Counted from the first letter of the stretch, positions 10,567 through 20,960 are shown. The stretch is 64,000 nt of DNA from Bradyrhizobium sp. 200 (GCF_023100945.1 NZ_CP064689.1:4632001-4696000), one strand, 5' to 3'. Numbers and translations: made by a program. The notes: generated by a model from the sequence alone, not told the origin.

Positions 10567-11715
10567 CTACCACCTCAGCTCCAGCCCCAGCGTGCCCTGA
10601 TGCGACCGCATCGCGGCGCGTAATTTTGCGTCATAGTTGACGTAGAGCCGCGCGGTATTGGTGAGGCTCAGCGATGCCGAGGCGCCGGCATCGGCGCCGT
10701 ACCGGCTCTCGCCGATCCCCTGGAACGTAATGCTCTGCACGCCCTGGCTGACGGTGATGTCGGAGAAATTCTGCACGACATTGTCGACGAACTTGCCGTA
10801 GCCCGACAGGTCGAAAATCTTGCCGTCGAATATCCAGTAGTGGCCGATCTCCGCGCCTATCAGAAGACGCCCGCGCTGCACGGTCGCGCCCGTTGCCGTC
10901 GCGGGGTCGAGGCCGCCGATCTCCTGCAGCGAGCCGGTCTGGGCGCGGACATATTCGAACGCCGCCTTGGGCACGATGCGGCCCTGGTCCCTGGTCCAGT
11001 AGTAGCTGATCTCGCTCAACACGCCGTCGAGCTTGGCGCTGTATCCGGCGGCCGCAATCCCGAGGCCGGTGTCGCGGCGCGAATTGACGTTGCCGAAACC
11101 GTGCACCACCGCGCTCGCCCAGGTCCACGGCCCGCTGTCGACAGAGGCAGTGAACCCGATCTGGGTCAGGTCGATCGTCGCCGACTGCAGCGCCAGCGGA
11201 ATATCGATCGCGGAGCGGCTCTGGTCGACGGACAAGCCGATATTGATGCCCGGCGCAACCCGCGCGCCGATCCCGGCCACGCCGCCCCAGGTCTTTCTGC
11301 TGTCGCCAACGAAATCGCCGACGGCGCCGGTCTTCGTATAGTTCCCGTAGCCTTCGAACCAGGTCCGATAGCGCGGCGCTTCCGCGGCCTCGGAGGCGCC
11401 GCCGCCCCCGGGATTGGTCCGCTGCAGGCGATTGAAGCCGTTGCTCGACTGATTGCCCAGCCGCTCCAGGAAATTGCTGCCGAGATTGGTCAACGCCGCG
11501 CCCGACGACACCGTCGAATTGATCACCGTCGGCGTCGGGCTGGGCGTCGGTGAAGGCGTGGGGGTCGGGGTAGGTGTCGGCGTCGGCGATTGCGCCTGCG
11601 CGGCAGACATGGTGCCGATGAGAAGGAACGCAATCGCGACCAACCGCACGCACGCGTGACCGATGCCGATTTTCCGTGCTCGCGAAGGCCGCGGTGAGCA
11701 GCGCATGCAATCCAT
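10567..11715 (-). CDS. Autotransporter-type outer membrane barrel protein with Pro-Thr linker
   Basis: The 382-residue product has a signal peptide (hydrophobic LVAIAFLLIGTMSAAQAQS, cleavage near residue 40-42). A low-complexity Pro/Thr/Ser linker of about 22 residues follows, then a roughly 60-residue segment. A C-terminal region of about 235 residues fits an autotransporter beta-barrel: it is rich in alternating aromatic/Gly strands and the protein ends LGLELRW. The barrel reading is established family knowledge. The lack of a real passenger domain is directly visible. Start at 11715 (MDCMRCS) or 11706. Upstream in-frame sequence to 11880 looks non-coding. Confidence 0.75.
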   Translation of the reverse strand: MDCMRCSPRPSRARKIGIGHACVRLVAIAFLLIGTMSAAQAQSPTPTPTPTPTPSPTPSPTPTVINSTVSSGAALTNLGSNFLERLGNQSSNGFNRLQRTNPGGGGASEAAEAPRYRTWFEGYGNYTKTGAVGDFVGDSRKTWGGVAGIGARVAPGINIGLSVDQSRSAIDIPLALQSATIDLTQIGFTASVDSGPWTWASAVVHGFGNVNSRRDTGLGIAAAGYSAKLDGVLSEISYYWTRDQGRIVPKAAFEYVRAQTGSLQEIGGLDPATATGATVQRGRLLIGAEIGHYWIFDGKIFDLSGYGKFVDNVVQNFSDITVSQGVQSITFQGIGESRYGADAGASASLSLTNTARLYVNYDAKLRAAMRSHQGTLGLELRW

Positions 11716-12076
11716 TCCCAAAAAGGCAGAAGCGCCGGCCCGAAAAATGCGAAAATCCCGATCAACCCGAGCGATTTGCCCCCAGTTCGCCGGAAGGGTC
11801 AATCGGTTAGCCCCCCGACGCGCTGCCGAATACGCATCATTGTGGTTCGGCTGCCACAGCTCGCGCGACACAGGGACCAAGTCTCCGGCACGCGCCAGAA
11901 CCTTGCGAACACCAGAATTTCGTGTTGCAATCTGAGGCGCAATCGGATTCAGGCCGTTCGACTGTGCGTTTCGCGAGCAGGAAATCTAGCAGCTACCGGG
12001 GAGCCCGTTTGTGGCGTGGCACGTGGAAAACGTGGCCGCGTCTTTTTTGTATCTAATCCAAACTTGGAGACAGGCG
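11716..12076. other. Intergenic region, 361 bases
   Basis: This holds the divergent promoters of the autotransporter gene and the cold-shock gene. The last 70 bases before the cold-shock start contain a T-rich tract (TCTTTTTTGTATC, near 12039-12051) and would form its 5' leader. I found no convincing gene or RNA here. Confidence 0.4.
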
Positions 12077-12286
12077 ATGGCGATGCACAAGGGCAGCGTC
12101 AAGTGGTTCAACCCCACCAAGGGGTATGGGTTCATCAAGCCGGCGGTCGGCGAGAAGGACGTGTTCGTCCATATCTCGGCCGTCGAGCGTGCGGGACTCT
12201 CCACTCTCAACGAGAACCAGCACATCGAGTACGACCTTGTCGAAAACCGCGGCAAGACGTCCGCGGAAAACCTCAAGGTCAACTAG
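12077..12286 (+). CDS. Cold-shock domain protein (CspA family)
   Basis: A 69-residue single OB-fold RNA chaperone that binds single-stranded nucleic acid. RNP1 is visible as KGYGFIKP (about residues 16-23) and RNP2 as DVFVHIS (about 30-36), preceded by the typical GSVKWFNPTK start. ATG at 12077 follows a GGAGAC ribosome site. An upstream in-frame start at 12011 would add 22 non-family residues and is rejected. The gene is monocistronic, with its own hairpin terminator 20 bases downstream. Confidence 0.96.
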   Translation: MAMHKGSVKWFNPTKGYGFIKPAVGEKDVFVHISAVERAGLSTLNENQHIEYDLVENRGKTSAENLKVN

Positions 12287-12305
12287 ACTTCGTTCATGTC
12301 AATGA

Positions 12306-12328
12306 CCCCCGGCCTCGCCGGGGGTTTT
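12306..12328 (+). terminator. Rho-independent terminator of the cold-shock gene
   Basis: A perfect 8-bp stem, CCCCCGGC/GCCGGGGG, with loop CTC is followed by TTTT. It starts 20 bases after the cold-shock stop codon and lies before the converging GST-like gene. Confidence 0.9.
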
Positions 12329-12343
12329 GCCTCATCCCGGAAT

Positions 12344-13075
12344 TCAGGCCGCCGCTTGGCACCCCGCGATCTCGTGGAGTTCCGGATAGAATCGCGCGGT
12401 CATTCGGCCGACATACCGCCGCAGATTGGCATGGCTTGCGGCCGCCCGCTGCAAATCCGATTCGAACAGCGGACAAATCGCACTGACCGCGAAGGCGAAC
12501 ATCGTCGCATCGATGCCGGCGGGCGTGCTTCCCATGAAGAACGGCTTGTCGCCGAGATAGGCCGCCATCGCATCGATCGAGCGGATTCCGATCGCGGTGA
12601 TCTCGTCGGTCGAGTGACGGCCGATCCCCTGCCCATGCAAGGTCTTGCGCAGCCGGCGGCGAATCATCGAGACGACGACGGGCCGGACCGGCGCGGGCAC
12701 GTCCCTGAAGAAGTTGACCGGACCTTTGCGGAAATTGGCGTCGATCATCCAGCGGAAGTACACGCTGGCCCAGTATAAATTATCCTCCGCCATTTTCTCG
12801 AATGCCCAGGCGATGGCGAGCTGTTCGGCGGTGAGGCCCTGGTCGAAATCGATGCCGTATTTCTTTTCAAGGTGCCAGCGGATCAGCGTGGAGTCGCCGA
12901 GCAACTGGCCATCGTCCTCGATATAGGGAATCTTGCCCTTCGGCGCCTTCGAAAAGCTCATCAGCGCCTTTTCGAACGGCAGTTTCGACATCCGCAACAA
13001 GGTCTCGGCCTTGGTCACGAAAGGGCTTGCGTCGGGAAGGCCGAAATTCGGCCCGGAACCGTAGAGCGTGATCAT
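12344..13075 (-). CDS. Glutathione S-transferase family protein
   Basis: The 243-residue protein begins with a thioredoxin-fold N-domain (MITLYGSGPNFGLPDASPFV; KIPYIEDDGQLLGDSTLI, the glutathione-contact region with cis-Pro and the D-S pair). A helical C-domain follows. The layout resembles the Fax/metaxin-like GST branch more than classical conjugating GSTs. Substrate is unknown. The terminator of the cold-shock gene lies between the two convergent 3' ends. Its start at 13075 lies 64 bases downstream of the purN stop, so it could be co-transcribed with purMN. Confidence 0.88.
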   Translation of the reverse strand: MITLYGSGPNFGLPDASPFVTKAETLLRMSKLPFEKALMSFSKAPKGKIPYIEDDGQLLGDSTLIRWHLEKKYGIDFDQGLTAEQLAIAWAFEKMAEDNLYWASVYFRWMIDANFRKGPVNFFRDVPAPVRPVVVSMIRRRLRKTLHGQGIGRHSTDEITAIGIRSIDAMAAYLGDKPFFMGSTPAGIDATMFAFAVSAICPLFESDLQRAAASHANLRRYVGRMTARFYPELHEIAGCQAAA

Positions 13076-13138
13076 GGAACCTCGATGGATCTACGGAGCG
13101 CGGTCATCGCGCTCGTTCAACGCGTACGGCAGATAATA

Positions 13139-13792
13139 TCAGATCGTCCGCGGCGAAATCAGGGTGCCGTCGCGGTCGGCGCTGTCGGCGAACTTGCAGA
13201 TGTCGCCTTCGAGGCGAAGTTTGCCGCTCGCCAGCAGGCGCAGCGCCTCGGGGTAGATGCGATGCTCGATGCCGAGAATGCGCTGCGACAGCGTCTCGGC
13301 CGTGTCGCTATCGGCGACCGTGACCGCGCCCTGCATCACGATCGGCCCGGCGTCGGTTTCGGGAATCACGAAATGCACGGTCGCGCCCGAGATCTTGACC
13401 CCGGCCTGCAGCGCCTGGCCGTGCGGATCGAGGCCGGGAAAGGACGGCAGCAGCGAGGGGTGAATGTTGAGCATCTTGCCGTACCAGCGCTGCACGAATT
13501 CGGCGGTGAACAGCCGCATGAATCCGCCAAGACAAATCAGCTCGACCTTCTTTTGCTCCAGCTCCCGCTGCAGGACGGCTTCGAAGCCGGCGCGATCCTT
13601 GCCGAACGGCTTGCTCTCGATCACCGCCGTCGGGATGCCGCTCGCGGCTGCCTTCTCCAGCCCGAGGGCATCGGCCCGGTTGGAAATGACGGCGACGATA
13701 TCGGCCGGAAAATCCGCGGTTTTCGCCGCGTCGATCAGCGCGGCCATGTTCGACCCGCGCCCCGAGATCAGAATGGCGACACGGCGCTTCAT
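13139..13792 (-). CDS. purN: Phosphoribosylglycinamide formyltransferase
   Basis: Transfers a formyl group from 10-formyl-THF to GAR, the third step of de novo purine synthesis. The 217-residue length is standard. Motifs are [19 protein letters not shown] (phosphate loop, residues 4-22) and the catalytic block [18 protein letters not shown] (Asn109, His111). The Asp of the active site is in [11 protein letters not shown] (about 144-154). ATG at 13792 overlaps the purM stop as ATGA, so the two are translationally coupled. Longer in-frame upstream sequence belongs to the shadow of purM. Confidence 0.97.
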   Translation of the reverse strand: MKRRVAILISGRGSNMAALIDAAKTADFPADIVAVISNRADALGLEKAAASGIPTAVIESKPFGKDRAGFEAVLQRELEQKKVELICLGGFMRLFTAEFVQRWYGKMLNIHPSLLPSFPGLDPHGQALQAGVKISGATVHFVIPETDAGPIVMQGAVTVADSDTAETLSQRILGIEHRIYPEALRLLASGKLRLEGDICKFADSADRDGTLISPRTI

Positions 13793-14862
13793 TGGGCGAG
13801 ATCGAGGTGACCGTTGTAGACCACGCGATGCTCGCCCGCCGCCGGGATCACTTCGCCGAGCAAGGCGACGGTCTCGCCGCTTGCGGTCAAAACTTCCGTC
13901 ACCTGCTCGATCGCATCCGGCTTGACGATAGCGATCATGCCGATGCCGCAGTTGAAGGTGCGCAACAACTCGAGTTCGGCGATGCCGCCCTGTTCCGCCA
14001 GCCATTTGAACACCGGCAGCACCGGCAGCCGGGCCAGATCGATGCCGACGCCGAGGTGCTTGGGCAGCACGCGCGGAATGTTGTCGGTGAAGCCGCCGCC
14101 GGTGATATGCGCCAGTCCCTTGATGCCCCCGGTCTCGCGGATCGCGCGCAGGCAGGATTTTACATAGAGCCGCGTCGGCACCAGCAGCGCGCCGCCCAGC
14201 GTCATGACCGGCGAGAACGGTGCCGGCGCGTCGAAGCCGAGGCCCGAGTTCTCCACGATCTTGCGGACCAGCGAGAAGCCGTTGGAGTGCACCCCCGACG
14301 AGGCCAATCCGACGACCGCGTCGCCCACGGCGATATCCCCGCTCGGAAGCAGCGTGCCGCGTTCGGCCGCTCCCACCGCAAAGCCCGCGAGGTCGTAATC
14401 GCCGTCCTTGTAGAGCCCCGGCATCTCGGCGGTCTCGCCGCCAATCAGGGCGCAACCGGATTCCCGGCACCCCTCGGCGACGCCGGCCACGATCGCCGCG
14501 GCCGCCTCGGGGTCGAGCTTGCCGCAGGCAAAATAGTCGAGGAAGAACAGCGGTTCCGCGCCCTGCACCACGAGGTCGTTGACCGACATCGCCACCAGGT
14601 CGATGCCGATGCCGCCATGCAGCCCAGTCTCGATCGCGATCTTGACCTTGGTACCGACGCCATCGGTCGCCGCCACCAGCACCGGATCCTTGAAACCCGC
14701 CGCCTTGAGGTCGAACAGCCCGCCGAATCCGCCGATTTCGGCGTCCGCGCCCGCCCGGGCGGTGGCGCGGACCATCGGCTTGATGAGATCGACCAGGCGG
14801 TTGCCCGCATCGATATCGACGCCCGAATCCGCGTAAGTGAGCCCGTTTTTGCGGTCGATCAT
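13789..14862 (-). CDS. purM: Phosphoribosylformylglycinamidine cyclo-ligase (AIR synthetase)
   Basis: Converts FGAM to AIR with ATP in purine synthesis. The 357-residue product begins [20 protein letters not shown], with the ATP-grip glycine-rich and Asp residues typical of the PurM/ThiL superfamily. It shows [16 protein letters not shown], the family's conserved GVGTK signature, and [14 protein letters not shown] at 14862 is the family start. A 54-base in-frame extension upstream is not used. It is first in a purM-purN operon and divergent from the phosphatidyltransferase gene. Confidence 0.97.
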   Translation of the reverse strand: MIDRKNGLTYADSGVDIDAGNRLVDLIKPMVRATARAGADAEIGGFGGLFDLKAAGFKDPVLVAATDGVGTKVKIAIETGLHGGIGIDLVAMSVNDLVVQGAEPLFFLDYFACGKLDPEAAAAIVAGVAEGCRESGCALIGGETAEMPGLYKDGDYDLAGFAVGAAERGTLLPSGDIAVGDAVVGLASSGVHSNGFSLVRKIVENSGLGFDAPAPFSPVMTLGGALLVPTRLYVKSCLRAIRETGGIKGLAHITGGGFTDNIPRVLPKHLGVGIDLARLPVLPVFKWLAEQGGIAELELLRTFNCGIGMIAIVKPDAIEQVTEVLTASGETVALLGEVIPAAGEHRVVYNGHLDLAQ

Positions 14863-15011
14863 GCCCAAATTCCAGTATGATGACGGCTGGTTACGAGGAA
14901 TTCCGCGATCCTGCAATGGCTCGCAAGCGCTTGGCGCATATACTATGTAGATAAGAACCGGCTGAGCCCGCCAGGGGCCGGATTTAGGCCGGGAGCCGGG
15001 AAACGACCGAG

Positions 15012-15554
15012 TTGAGTATTCCGAATATCATTACGCTGGGCCGCATCATTCTGGTGCCCGTTATCGTCTGGGCGATCGTTTCCAGCCAGATGGAGATCGC
15101 GTTTGCGATCTTCGTCATTGCCGGGGTCAGCGACGCCGTCGACGGCTTTCTGGCCAAGCGCTTCAACATGCAGAGCGAACTGGGCGCCCTGCTCGATCCG
15201 CTCGCCGACAAGGCGCTCCTGGTCTCGATCTATGTCGCGCTCGGAATCTGGGGCGCGGTTCCACGCTGGATCGTCATCCTCGTGGTGTCGCGCGACATCA
15301 TGATCGTCACGGCCGTGATCGTGTCATGGCTGTTCGACAAGCCCATTCCGATGAAACCGCTGATGGTGTCGAAGCTCAACACGGTGGCGCAGGTCGCATT
15401 CGCCGCGCTGGTGCTGGCGTCGCTCGGTTTCAATTTCAAGCCGACGCCCTATGACGTGATCCTGATGGGTTTTGTTACGGTCTTTACTTTGGTTTCCGTC
15501 TCGCTCTATCTCGTCGAGTGGGTGCGGCACATGAGCACGATCGAAGCGCGCTAA
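15012..15554 (+). CDS. pgsA: CDP-alcohol phosphatidyltransferase (PgsA-like)
   Basis: A membrane enzyme that exchanges CMP for an alcohol on CDP-diacylglycerol. PgsA makes phosphatidylglycerolphosphate. The 180-residue, multi-helix protein carries the family metal/CDP motif as [18 protein letters not shown] followed by LLDPLADK (about residues 38-64). It starts at a TTG (15012; protein begins [12 protein letters not shown]). hdaA follows 39 bases later on the same strand. PgsA specificity is inferred from length and neighbours, and another alcohol acceptor is possible. Confidence 0.88.
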   Translation: MSIPNIITLGRIILVPVIVWAIVSSQMEIAFAIFVIAGVSDAVDGFLAKRFNMQSELGALLDPLADKALLVSIYVALGIWGAVPRWIVILVVSRDIMIVTAVIVSWLFDKPIPMKPLMVSKLNTVAQVAFAALVLASLGFNFKPTPYDVILMGFVTVFTLVSVSLYLVEWVRHMSTIEAR

Positions 15555-15593
15555 ATCCTGTATTTGCTGTAGTATCCCGGCCTGGAGACTTGC

Positions 15594-16271
15594 GTGGCAG
15601 TCCGCGTTCAACCTCGTCAGCTAGCCTTTGCGCTGCCGCATGCGGAGAGCCTGACCCGCGACAATTTCCTCGAAGGCCCGGCCAATGAAGCCGCACTCTC
15701 GCTGATCGAAAGCTGGCCGGACTGGCCGAACCGCGTCATGCTGCTGGTGGGACCTGAGGGCTCCGGCAAGAGCCATCTCGCCGCGATCTGGGCCGAACAG
15801 GCCGGAGCGCGATCGATATCGGCGCATTCGCTTAACCCCAATGCCGTCCCCGGCGCGCTCGCCACCGGGGCACTGGTGGTCGAAGACCTCAAGCCGGCCG
15901 ATTTCGACGAGCGCGCGATGTTTCACCTCCTGAACCTCGCGCGCGAGGACGGGGCCTTCGTCCTGATCACGGGGCGCGCGGCGCCGGCGGCGTTCGAGGT
16001 CGAACTGCGTGATTTGAGGTCGCGGCTGCGCGCCGCACCGGTCGTGTCGCTATTGCCGCCTGACGATCTCTTGTTTCGCGGCCTGATCGTCAAATTCTGC
16101 GCGGACCGCCAATTGAGCATCGACGAAACTGTCGTGGGCTACCTCGCCACCCGAATCGAGCGCTCCTATGCCGCCGCCCGCCAGGCGATCGACCTCCTGG
16201 ATACTGAGGCGCTGCGGCTCGGCCGGCCGGTGACCCGGGCGCTGGCCGCGGAACTGCTGCGCGACGCCTGA
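15594..16271 (+). CDS. hdaA: DnaA-related regulator of replication initiation (HdaA/Hda)
   Basis: Hda-type proteins bind the sliding clamp and stimulate ATP hydrolysis by DnaA, preventing over-initiation. The 225-residue protein has a clamp-binding-like N-terminus (QLAFALP, residues 8-14), Walker [10 protein letters not shown] (about 53-61) and a Walker-B-like strand ALVVEDL (about 90-96). It has an AAA lid resembling DnaA domain III but no DnaA DNA-binding domain. The GTG start has GGAGA 5 bases upstream. It shares strand and spacing with pgsA. Confidence 0.9.
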   Translation: MAVRVQPRQLAFALPHAESLTRDNFLEGPANEAALSLIESWPDWPNRVMLLVGPEGSGKSHLAAIWAEQAGARSISAHSLNPNAVPGALATGALVVEDLKPADFDERAMFHLLNLAREDGAFVLITGRAAPAAFEVELRDLRSRLRAAPVVSLLPPDDLLFRGLIVKFCADRQLSIDETVVGYLATRIERSYAAARQAIDLLDTEALRLGRPVTRALAAELLRDA

Positions 16272-16327
16272 CGGACAGGTGCATGCTGCTTCCTGCCGCC
16301 TTGACGGCGGCTGTGGGCGGAACGTCA

Positions 16328-16345
16328 ATGTCATTGAAACGTCAT
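16328..16345 (+). promoter_or_regulatory. PHO-box-like direct repeat upstream of ppk1
   Basis: ATGTCAT-TGAA-ACGTCAT: two 7-base half-sites with an 11-base period, matching the TGTCAT-type half-sites spaced by four bases that PhoB recognises. It lies 58-75 bases before the ppk1 start in the hdaA-ppk1 gap. Polyphosphate kinase genes are known PhoB targets in several proteobacteria. Binding here is inferred, not shown. Confidence 0.6.
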
Positions 16346-16402
16346 CGGCGTATCACATGCTTTGGGCGGCATCCCTTTAGACTTGCCCACACCTCTCCCG
16401 AG

Positions 16403-18616
16403 ATGGATCAAAGCCTTATGGAATCGGCACAAGTATTTGAAATAAAAGAGAAAGAGCCGATTGCCGAGGTTCCGCCCTCGATTGCCACGAGCCCGGAACG
16501 ATTCATCAATCGGGAACTATCCTGGCTGCATTTCAACCGCCGGGTCCTCGAGGAATCGGTCAATCCCGGCCATCCCGTGCTGGAACGGGTACGATTCCTG
16601 TCGATTTCCGCCAATAACCTTGATGAGTTCTTCATGGTTCGCGTCGCCGGCATCAAGGCGCAGGTCCGCGAAGGCATCGCCGAACGCAGCCCGGATGGGC
16701 TAACGCCGTCCGAGCAGCTCACCCTCATCAACAAAACGGTTTCGGAGCTCGCCTCCGACCAGCAGGCGATCTGGCGCGATCTGCGCGCCACCCTGTCGGA
16801 GACCCGCATCATGCTGGTCGACGGCCACGACTTCACCAAGGCGGAGCGGAGCTGGCTCGAGGATCACTTCCTCCACAACATCTTCCCGCTGCTGACGCCG
16901 CTGGCAATCGATCCCGCGCACCCGTTCCCGTTCATCCCGAGCCTCGGCTTCACCATCGCGCTGCAATTGTCGCGCGTCGCCGACGGCAAGCCAATGAACG
17001 CGCTGATCCGCATGCCCGGCAAGATCGACCGCTTCATCCGCATGCCCACCGGCAAGGATGGCGCGGTGCACCTGATCCCGCTGGAGCAGGCGACCGGGCT
17101 TTTCATCGGCCGCCTGTTTCCCGGCTACACCGTCAAGGGCCAGGGCGCCTTCCGCATCATCCGCGACTCCGAACTCGAAATCGAGGAAGAGGCCGAAGAT
17201 CTGGTTCGCCTGTTCGAGAGCGCGCTGAAGCGGCGGCGGCGGGGTTCGGTGATCCGCCTTGAGATGGAAGCCAAGATGCCGGAAGAGCTGTGCGGCTTCG
17301 TGCGGCAGGCGCTTTCGGTGGCTGACGACGAAGTGTTTCTGGTCGATGGCGTGCTGGCGATGAACGAACTCTCGCAGCTCACGCGGCTCGACCGGCCCGA
17401 TCTCGAATTCACGCCCTATGTGCCGCGCCATCCCGAGCGGGTGCGCGACCACGGCGGCGACATCTTCGCCGCGATCCGGCAAAAGGACCTGATCGTCCAT
17501 CACCCCTACGAATCCTTCGACGTCGTCGTGCAGTTCCTGCAGCAGGCCGCGCGCGACCCTGATGTCGTCGCCATCAAGCAGACGCTGTACCGCACCTCGA
17601 ATAACTCCCCGATCGTGCGCACCCTTGCCGAGGCTGCGGAGGCGGGCAAATCGGTGACTGCGCTGATCGAGCTGAAGGCGCGGTTCGACGAGGAAGCCAA
17701 CATCCGCTGGGCGCGCGACCTCGAACGCGCCGGCGTGCAGGTCGTGTACGGCTTTCTCGAACTGAAGACGCACGCCAAGCTGTCGATGGTTGTGCGGCGC
17801 GAGGGCGGCAATCTCACGACTTACGTCCACACCGGCACCGGCAATTATCATCCGGTCACCGCGCGCATCTATACCGATCTTTCCTATTTCACCTCGGACC
17901 CGATCATCGGCCGCGACGCGGCGCGGGTGTTCAACTACATCACCGGCTATGCCGAGCCGAGCGATATCGAGCGAATGGCGGTGTCGCCGTTGACGCTGCG
18001 CAAGCGCATCATCGAACACATCAAGGGCGAGACCAATCACGCTCGGCACGGCAAGCCGGCAGCGGTCTGGATGAAGATGAACTCGCTGGTCGATCCTGAT
18101 ATCATCGACGCGTTGTACGAGGCCTCGCAGGCCGGCGTGTCGATCGATCTGGTGGTGCGCGGCATCTGCTGCCTGCGTCCCGGCCTGCCCGGCCTGTCCG
18201 ACAACATCCGCGTCAAATCGGTGATCGGCCGCTTCCTGGAGCACGGCCGAATCTACTGCTTTGGTATGGGGCAAGGCCTGCCCGGCCCGAAAGCGGCTGT
18301 GTATATCTCGTCGGCCGACATGATGCCGCGGAACCTCGACCGCCGCGTCGAGGTGCTCTGTCCATTGCAAAATCCCACGGTGCATCAGCAGGTTCTCGAA
18401 CAGATCATGGTCGCGAACCTGAAGGACACCGAGCAGAGCTGGCAGTTGTTGCCGGACGGGTCGTCAACGCGTATGAAGGCCGCGAAAGGCGAAGAGCCAT
18501 TCAATCTGCATAACTATTTCATGACGAATCCGAGTCTGTCAGGCCGTGGAAAGTCTCTCAAGGAATCTTCGCCGCGTCGCCTCACGCGCCGGAACGAACG
18601 TCCGCCATCATCATAA
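16403..18616 (+). CDS. ppk1: Polyphosphate kinase 1
   Basis: Reversibly polymerises the ATP gamma-phosphate into polyphosphate at the inner face of the membrane. The 737-residue product follows the PPK1 layout. The N and head domains are visible ([38 protein letters not shown]). The two C-domains carry the catalytic His region ([16 protein letters not shown]) and the [16 protein letters not shown] block. ATG at 16403 ([10 protein letters not shown]) is preferred over the upstream in-frame 16283; 16418 is also possible. ppx follows after 12 bases, giving a synthesis/degradation pair under one promoter. Confidence 0.95.
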   Translation: MDQSLMESAQVFEIKEKEPIAEVPPSIATSPERFINRELSWLHFNRRVLEESVNPGHPVLERVRFLSISANNLDEFFMVRVAGIKAQVREGIAERSPDGLTPSEQLTLINKTVSELASDQQAIWRDLRATLSETRIMLVDGHDFTKAERSWLEDHFLHNIFPLLTPLAIDPAHPFPFIPSLGFTIALQLSRVADGKPMNALIRMPGKIDRFIRMPTGKDGAVHLIPLEQATGLFIGRLFPGYTVKGQGAFRIIRDSELEIEEEAEDLVRLFESALKRRRRGSVIRLEMEAKMPEELCGFVRQALSVADDEVFLVDGVLAMNELSQLTRLDRPDLEFTPYVPRHPERVRDHGGDIFAAIRQKDLIVHHPYESFDVVVQFLQQAARDPDVVAIKQTLYRTSNNSPIVRTLAEAAEAGKSVTALIELKARFDEEANIRWARDLERAGVQVVYGFLELKTHAKLSMVVRREGGNLTTYVHTGTGNYHPVTARIYTDLSYFTSDPIIGRDAARVFNYITGYAEPSDIERMAVSPLTLRKRIIEHIKGETNHARHGKPAAVWMKMNSLVDPDIIDALYEASQAGVSIDLVVRGICCLRPGLPGLSDNIRVKSVIGRFLEHGRIYCFGMGQGLPGPKAAVYISSADMMPRNLDRRVEVLCPLQNPTVHQQVLEQIMVANLKDTEQSWQLLPDGSSTRMKAAKGEEPFNLHNYFMTNPSLSGRGKSLKESSPRRLTRRNERPPSS

Positions 18617-18628
18617 GGGATCCCGGCT

Positions 18629-20131
18629 GTGAAGCGATCGCGCAAGCGCGCTTCCAGCGTCGCCGTCATCGACATCGGTTCGAACTCGGTTCGTCTCGTC
18701 GTCTATGAGACGATGGCGCGCAGCCTCGTCACCATCTTCAACGAGAAGGCGCTGTGCGGGCTCGGCCGCGAGGTGCAGAGCACTGGCCTTCTGGCCGAGG
18801 ATGCGGTTGCCAAGGCGCTGACGGCACTTCGGCGATTCCGGGCGCTGTGCCGCGTCCAGCAGGTGGGGCGCGTCTTCGCCATCGCCACAGCGGCCTGCCG
18901 CGACGCCAAGAATGGTCCCGACTTCATTGCCAGGGCCGAGCGCATCTGCGGTGCGCGCATTGAAATCCTGTCGGGACCGCGCGAGGCGAAGCTTTCCGCG
19001 CTCGGCGTCGTCTCCGGCATCCATAACCCCGACGGCATCGTCGGCGATCTCGGCGGCGGCTCGCTCGAACTGATCGACGTGCAGAAAAACCGTGTCCACA
19101 GCGGCGTCACGCTGCCGCTGGGAAGCCTGGCGCTGCAGGACCTGTCAGACAAATCGCTGAAGCGCGCGGAGCGTATCGTTCGCGACGATCTGTCCGGCGT
19201 CGCCCAGCTCAAGGCCGCCAGCGGCCGCACCTTCTATGCCGTCGGCGGCACCTGGCGCGCGCTGGCGCGCATCCACATCGTCCAGAGCGACTATCCGCTG
19301 CGGGTGATGCACGGCTATTCGATCCCGGCGGCGGAAGCGCTGGACTTTGCGCGGCGCCTGCGCCGGCTTGCAGCCGCCGATATGCTCGCCAATATCGAAG
19401 TGGTCGCCGACGCCCGGCGCCCGCTCCTCACCTATGCGGCGCTGGTGCTCGAATACATTATCCGCGTCGGCCGGCCGAAGACGATCGTGTTTTCGACTTT
19501 CGGGGTCCGCGAGGGCCTGTTCTACGAGATGCTGCCGCCGCAGGAGCGCGCCAAGGACGGCTTCATCTGTGCCGCGCAAACCATGAACGGATTGTTGTCG
19601 CGCTCCGCACGCCATGCCGAGGAGTTGGTCTCATGGACCGATCGGCTGGTGCGAGTCGTGCGGCTGCGCGAGACCCCGGAGGACCGCCGCCTGCGCCACG
19701 CGGCCTGCCTGCTTTCCGACATCGGCTGGCGGGTGCATCCCGACCACCGCGGCGAGGAAACGCTGAGCCTGATCACCAACGGCAATTTCGGCTCGATCAG
19801 CCATCAGGGCCGCGCCTTTGTCGCGCTGTCGGTGTTCTATCGCTACGCGGGCCTCAGCGAGGAAAACGAACCGCCGGCACGCATCCGCGAGCTGATGCCA
19901 CCGGCGATGGACGAGCGCGCCCGCATCCTCGGCGCCGCGTTCCGCGTCGCGCATCTGATCTCGGCGGCGCGTACCGGCGTGCTGCCGGCGACGCATTTCC
20001 GCTCCCGCGGCCGCAAGCTGATGCTGGTATTCGAGCATCGCATGGTCGATCTCGTCGCCGACCGCGTCGGCAGCCGCTTCAAGCAATTGGCGCGGCTGAT
20101 CGGGCGCACCGGTTCGATCGTGCGGCGCTGA
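18629..20131 (+). CDS. ppx: Exopolyphosphatase / pppGpp phosphohydrolase family
   Basis: Removes terminal phosphates from polyphosphate, and some members also hydrolyse pppGpp. The 500-residue protein has the ASKHA fold. The phosphate-1 motif is VAVIDIGSNSVRLVVYE (about residues 11-27) and the phosphate-2 motif GIVGDLGGGSLELIDV (about 133-148). The helical HD-like C-terminal part seen in longer GppA/Ppx proteins follows. It starts at GTG 18629 after an AAGGGA ribosome site, 12 bases beyond ppk1. Confidence 0.93.
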   Translation: MKRSRKRASSVAVIDIGSNSVRLVVYETMARSLVTIFNEKALCGLGREVQSTGLLAEDAVAKALTALRRFRALCRVQQVGRVFAIATAACRDAKNGPDFIARAERICGARIEILSGPREAKLSALGVVSGIHNPDGIVGDLGGGSLELIDVQKNRVHSGVTLPLGSLALQDLSDKSLKRAERIVRDDLSGVAQLKAASGRTFYAVGGTWRALARIHIVQSDYPLRVMHGYSIPAAEALDFARRLRRLAAADMLANIEVVADARRPLLTYAALVLEYIIRVGRPKTIVFSTFGVREGLFYEMLPPQERAKDGFICAAQTMNGLLSRSARHAEELVSWTDRLVRVVRLRETPEDRRLRHAACLLSDIGWRVHPDHRGEETLSLITNGNFGSISHQGRAFVALSVFYRYAGLSEENEPPARIRELMPPAMDERARILGAAFRVAHLISAARTGVLPATHFRSRGRKLMLVFEHRMVDLVADRVGSRFKQLARLIGRTGSIVRR

Positions 20132-20145
20132 AGGTCGAACGGCAG

Positions 20146-20757
20146 CTAGCCTGGCCGCGCGCTCCCCTCATACATGAAGGTCATCGGCTTGGGTCCGGGC
20201 ATATAGCCGGTTTCCACCCGATCAATCCTGAATCCACCGCTCTCGATCATGGTCCGGATAGGTCGATTGAGGTGACAGCCGCCGCCAATGCGTTTCCAGG
20301 CAGGCGTCAGCCAGTCCTGCCATCGCCGCACGTTCTTGTCCGGCGCCATGCCGTGTTCCACGAACAGAAGCTTGCCGTTCAGCCTGAGCACACGCCGCAT
20401 CTCGCTGAGCGCCGTGGCGGCCTCGGGAATGCTGCACAAGGTCCAGGTCGTCACAACGGTATCGACGCTGCGATCGTCGAGTGGAATGGCTTCGGCAGAA
20501 GCTTCGATGAAGTTGACTTGCAGGCCCGGATGTAGCGTATGTTGAGCCATCGCGATCAGCTTCGCCGACGGCTCCAGCGCCAACACCTCCTGCACTGGCG
20601 CGCGATAAAACGGCAAATTCCGCCCTGAGCCGATTCCGATCTCAAGCACCCGCCCTTCGGCCGCGCCGATCACCCGTTCGCGATACGGCCGCAGTTGCTT
20701 GTTGCGCATCGCCAGATCACAAACGTGCGGCAGGATATGGTCGTTATAGAAGCCCAT
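20146..20757 (-). CDS. Class I SAM-dependent methyltransferase
   Basis: A 203-residue enzyme of the UbiE/Methyltransf_11 type. The SAM-binding motif I is VLEIGIGSGRNLPFY (about residues 36-50), the acidic post-I loop is LALEPSAKL, and motif IV sits in DTVVTTWTLCSIPEA. The C-terminal PAWKRIGGGCHLNRPI segment resembles the METTL7/thiol or phospholipid methyltransferase branch. The substrate cannot be read from sequence. It converges on ppx 15 bases away. Confidence 0.85.
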   Translation of the reverse strand: MGFYNDHILPHVCDLAMRNKQLRPYRERVIGAAEGRVLEIGIGSGRNLPFYRAPVQEVLALEPSAKLIAMAQHTLHPGLQVNFIEASAEAIPLDDRSVDTVVTTWTLCSIPEAATALSEMRRVLRLNGKLLFVEHGMAPDKNVRRWQDWLTPAWKRIGGGCHLNRPIRTMIESGGFRIDRVETGYMPGPKPMTFMYEGSARPG

Positions 20758-20960
20758 CTCTCGTTCCTCGGTCTCGTTTCCTCCGAGCCGGTGTTGTCTG
20801 AGGTGACGACTTGGGACTTCCCCTGTCCGTCACGACATGAAACCGGAGAAAGGCTCGGTCCAACAAATCAACTGTCCGTGCTGACGCCAGCGGCTTCCAT
20901 TCTCCACGGCGCTACCCGGTATGGACCAAGGGGCCACAGCCATCGTGACCCCACCTATGC

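Noticed and set aside
16700..18385. 561-codon frame antisense to ppk1
   Set aside because: Shadow of third-position GC bias; ppk1 motifs are decisive.
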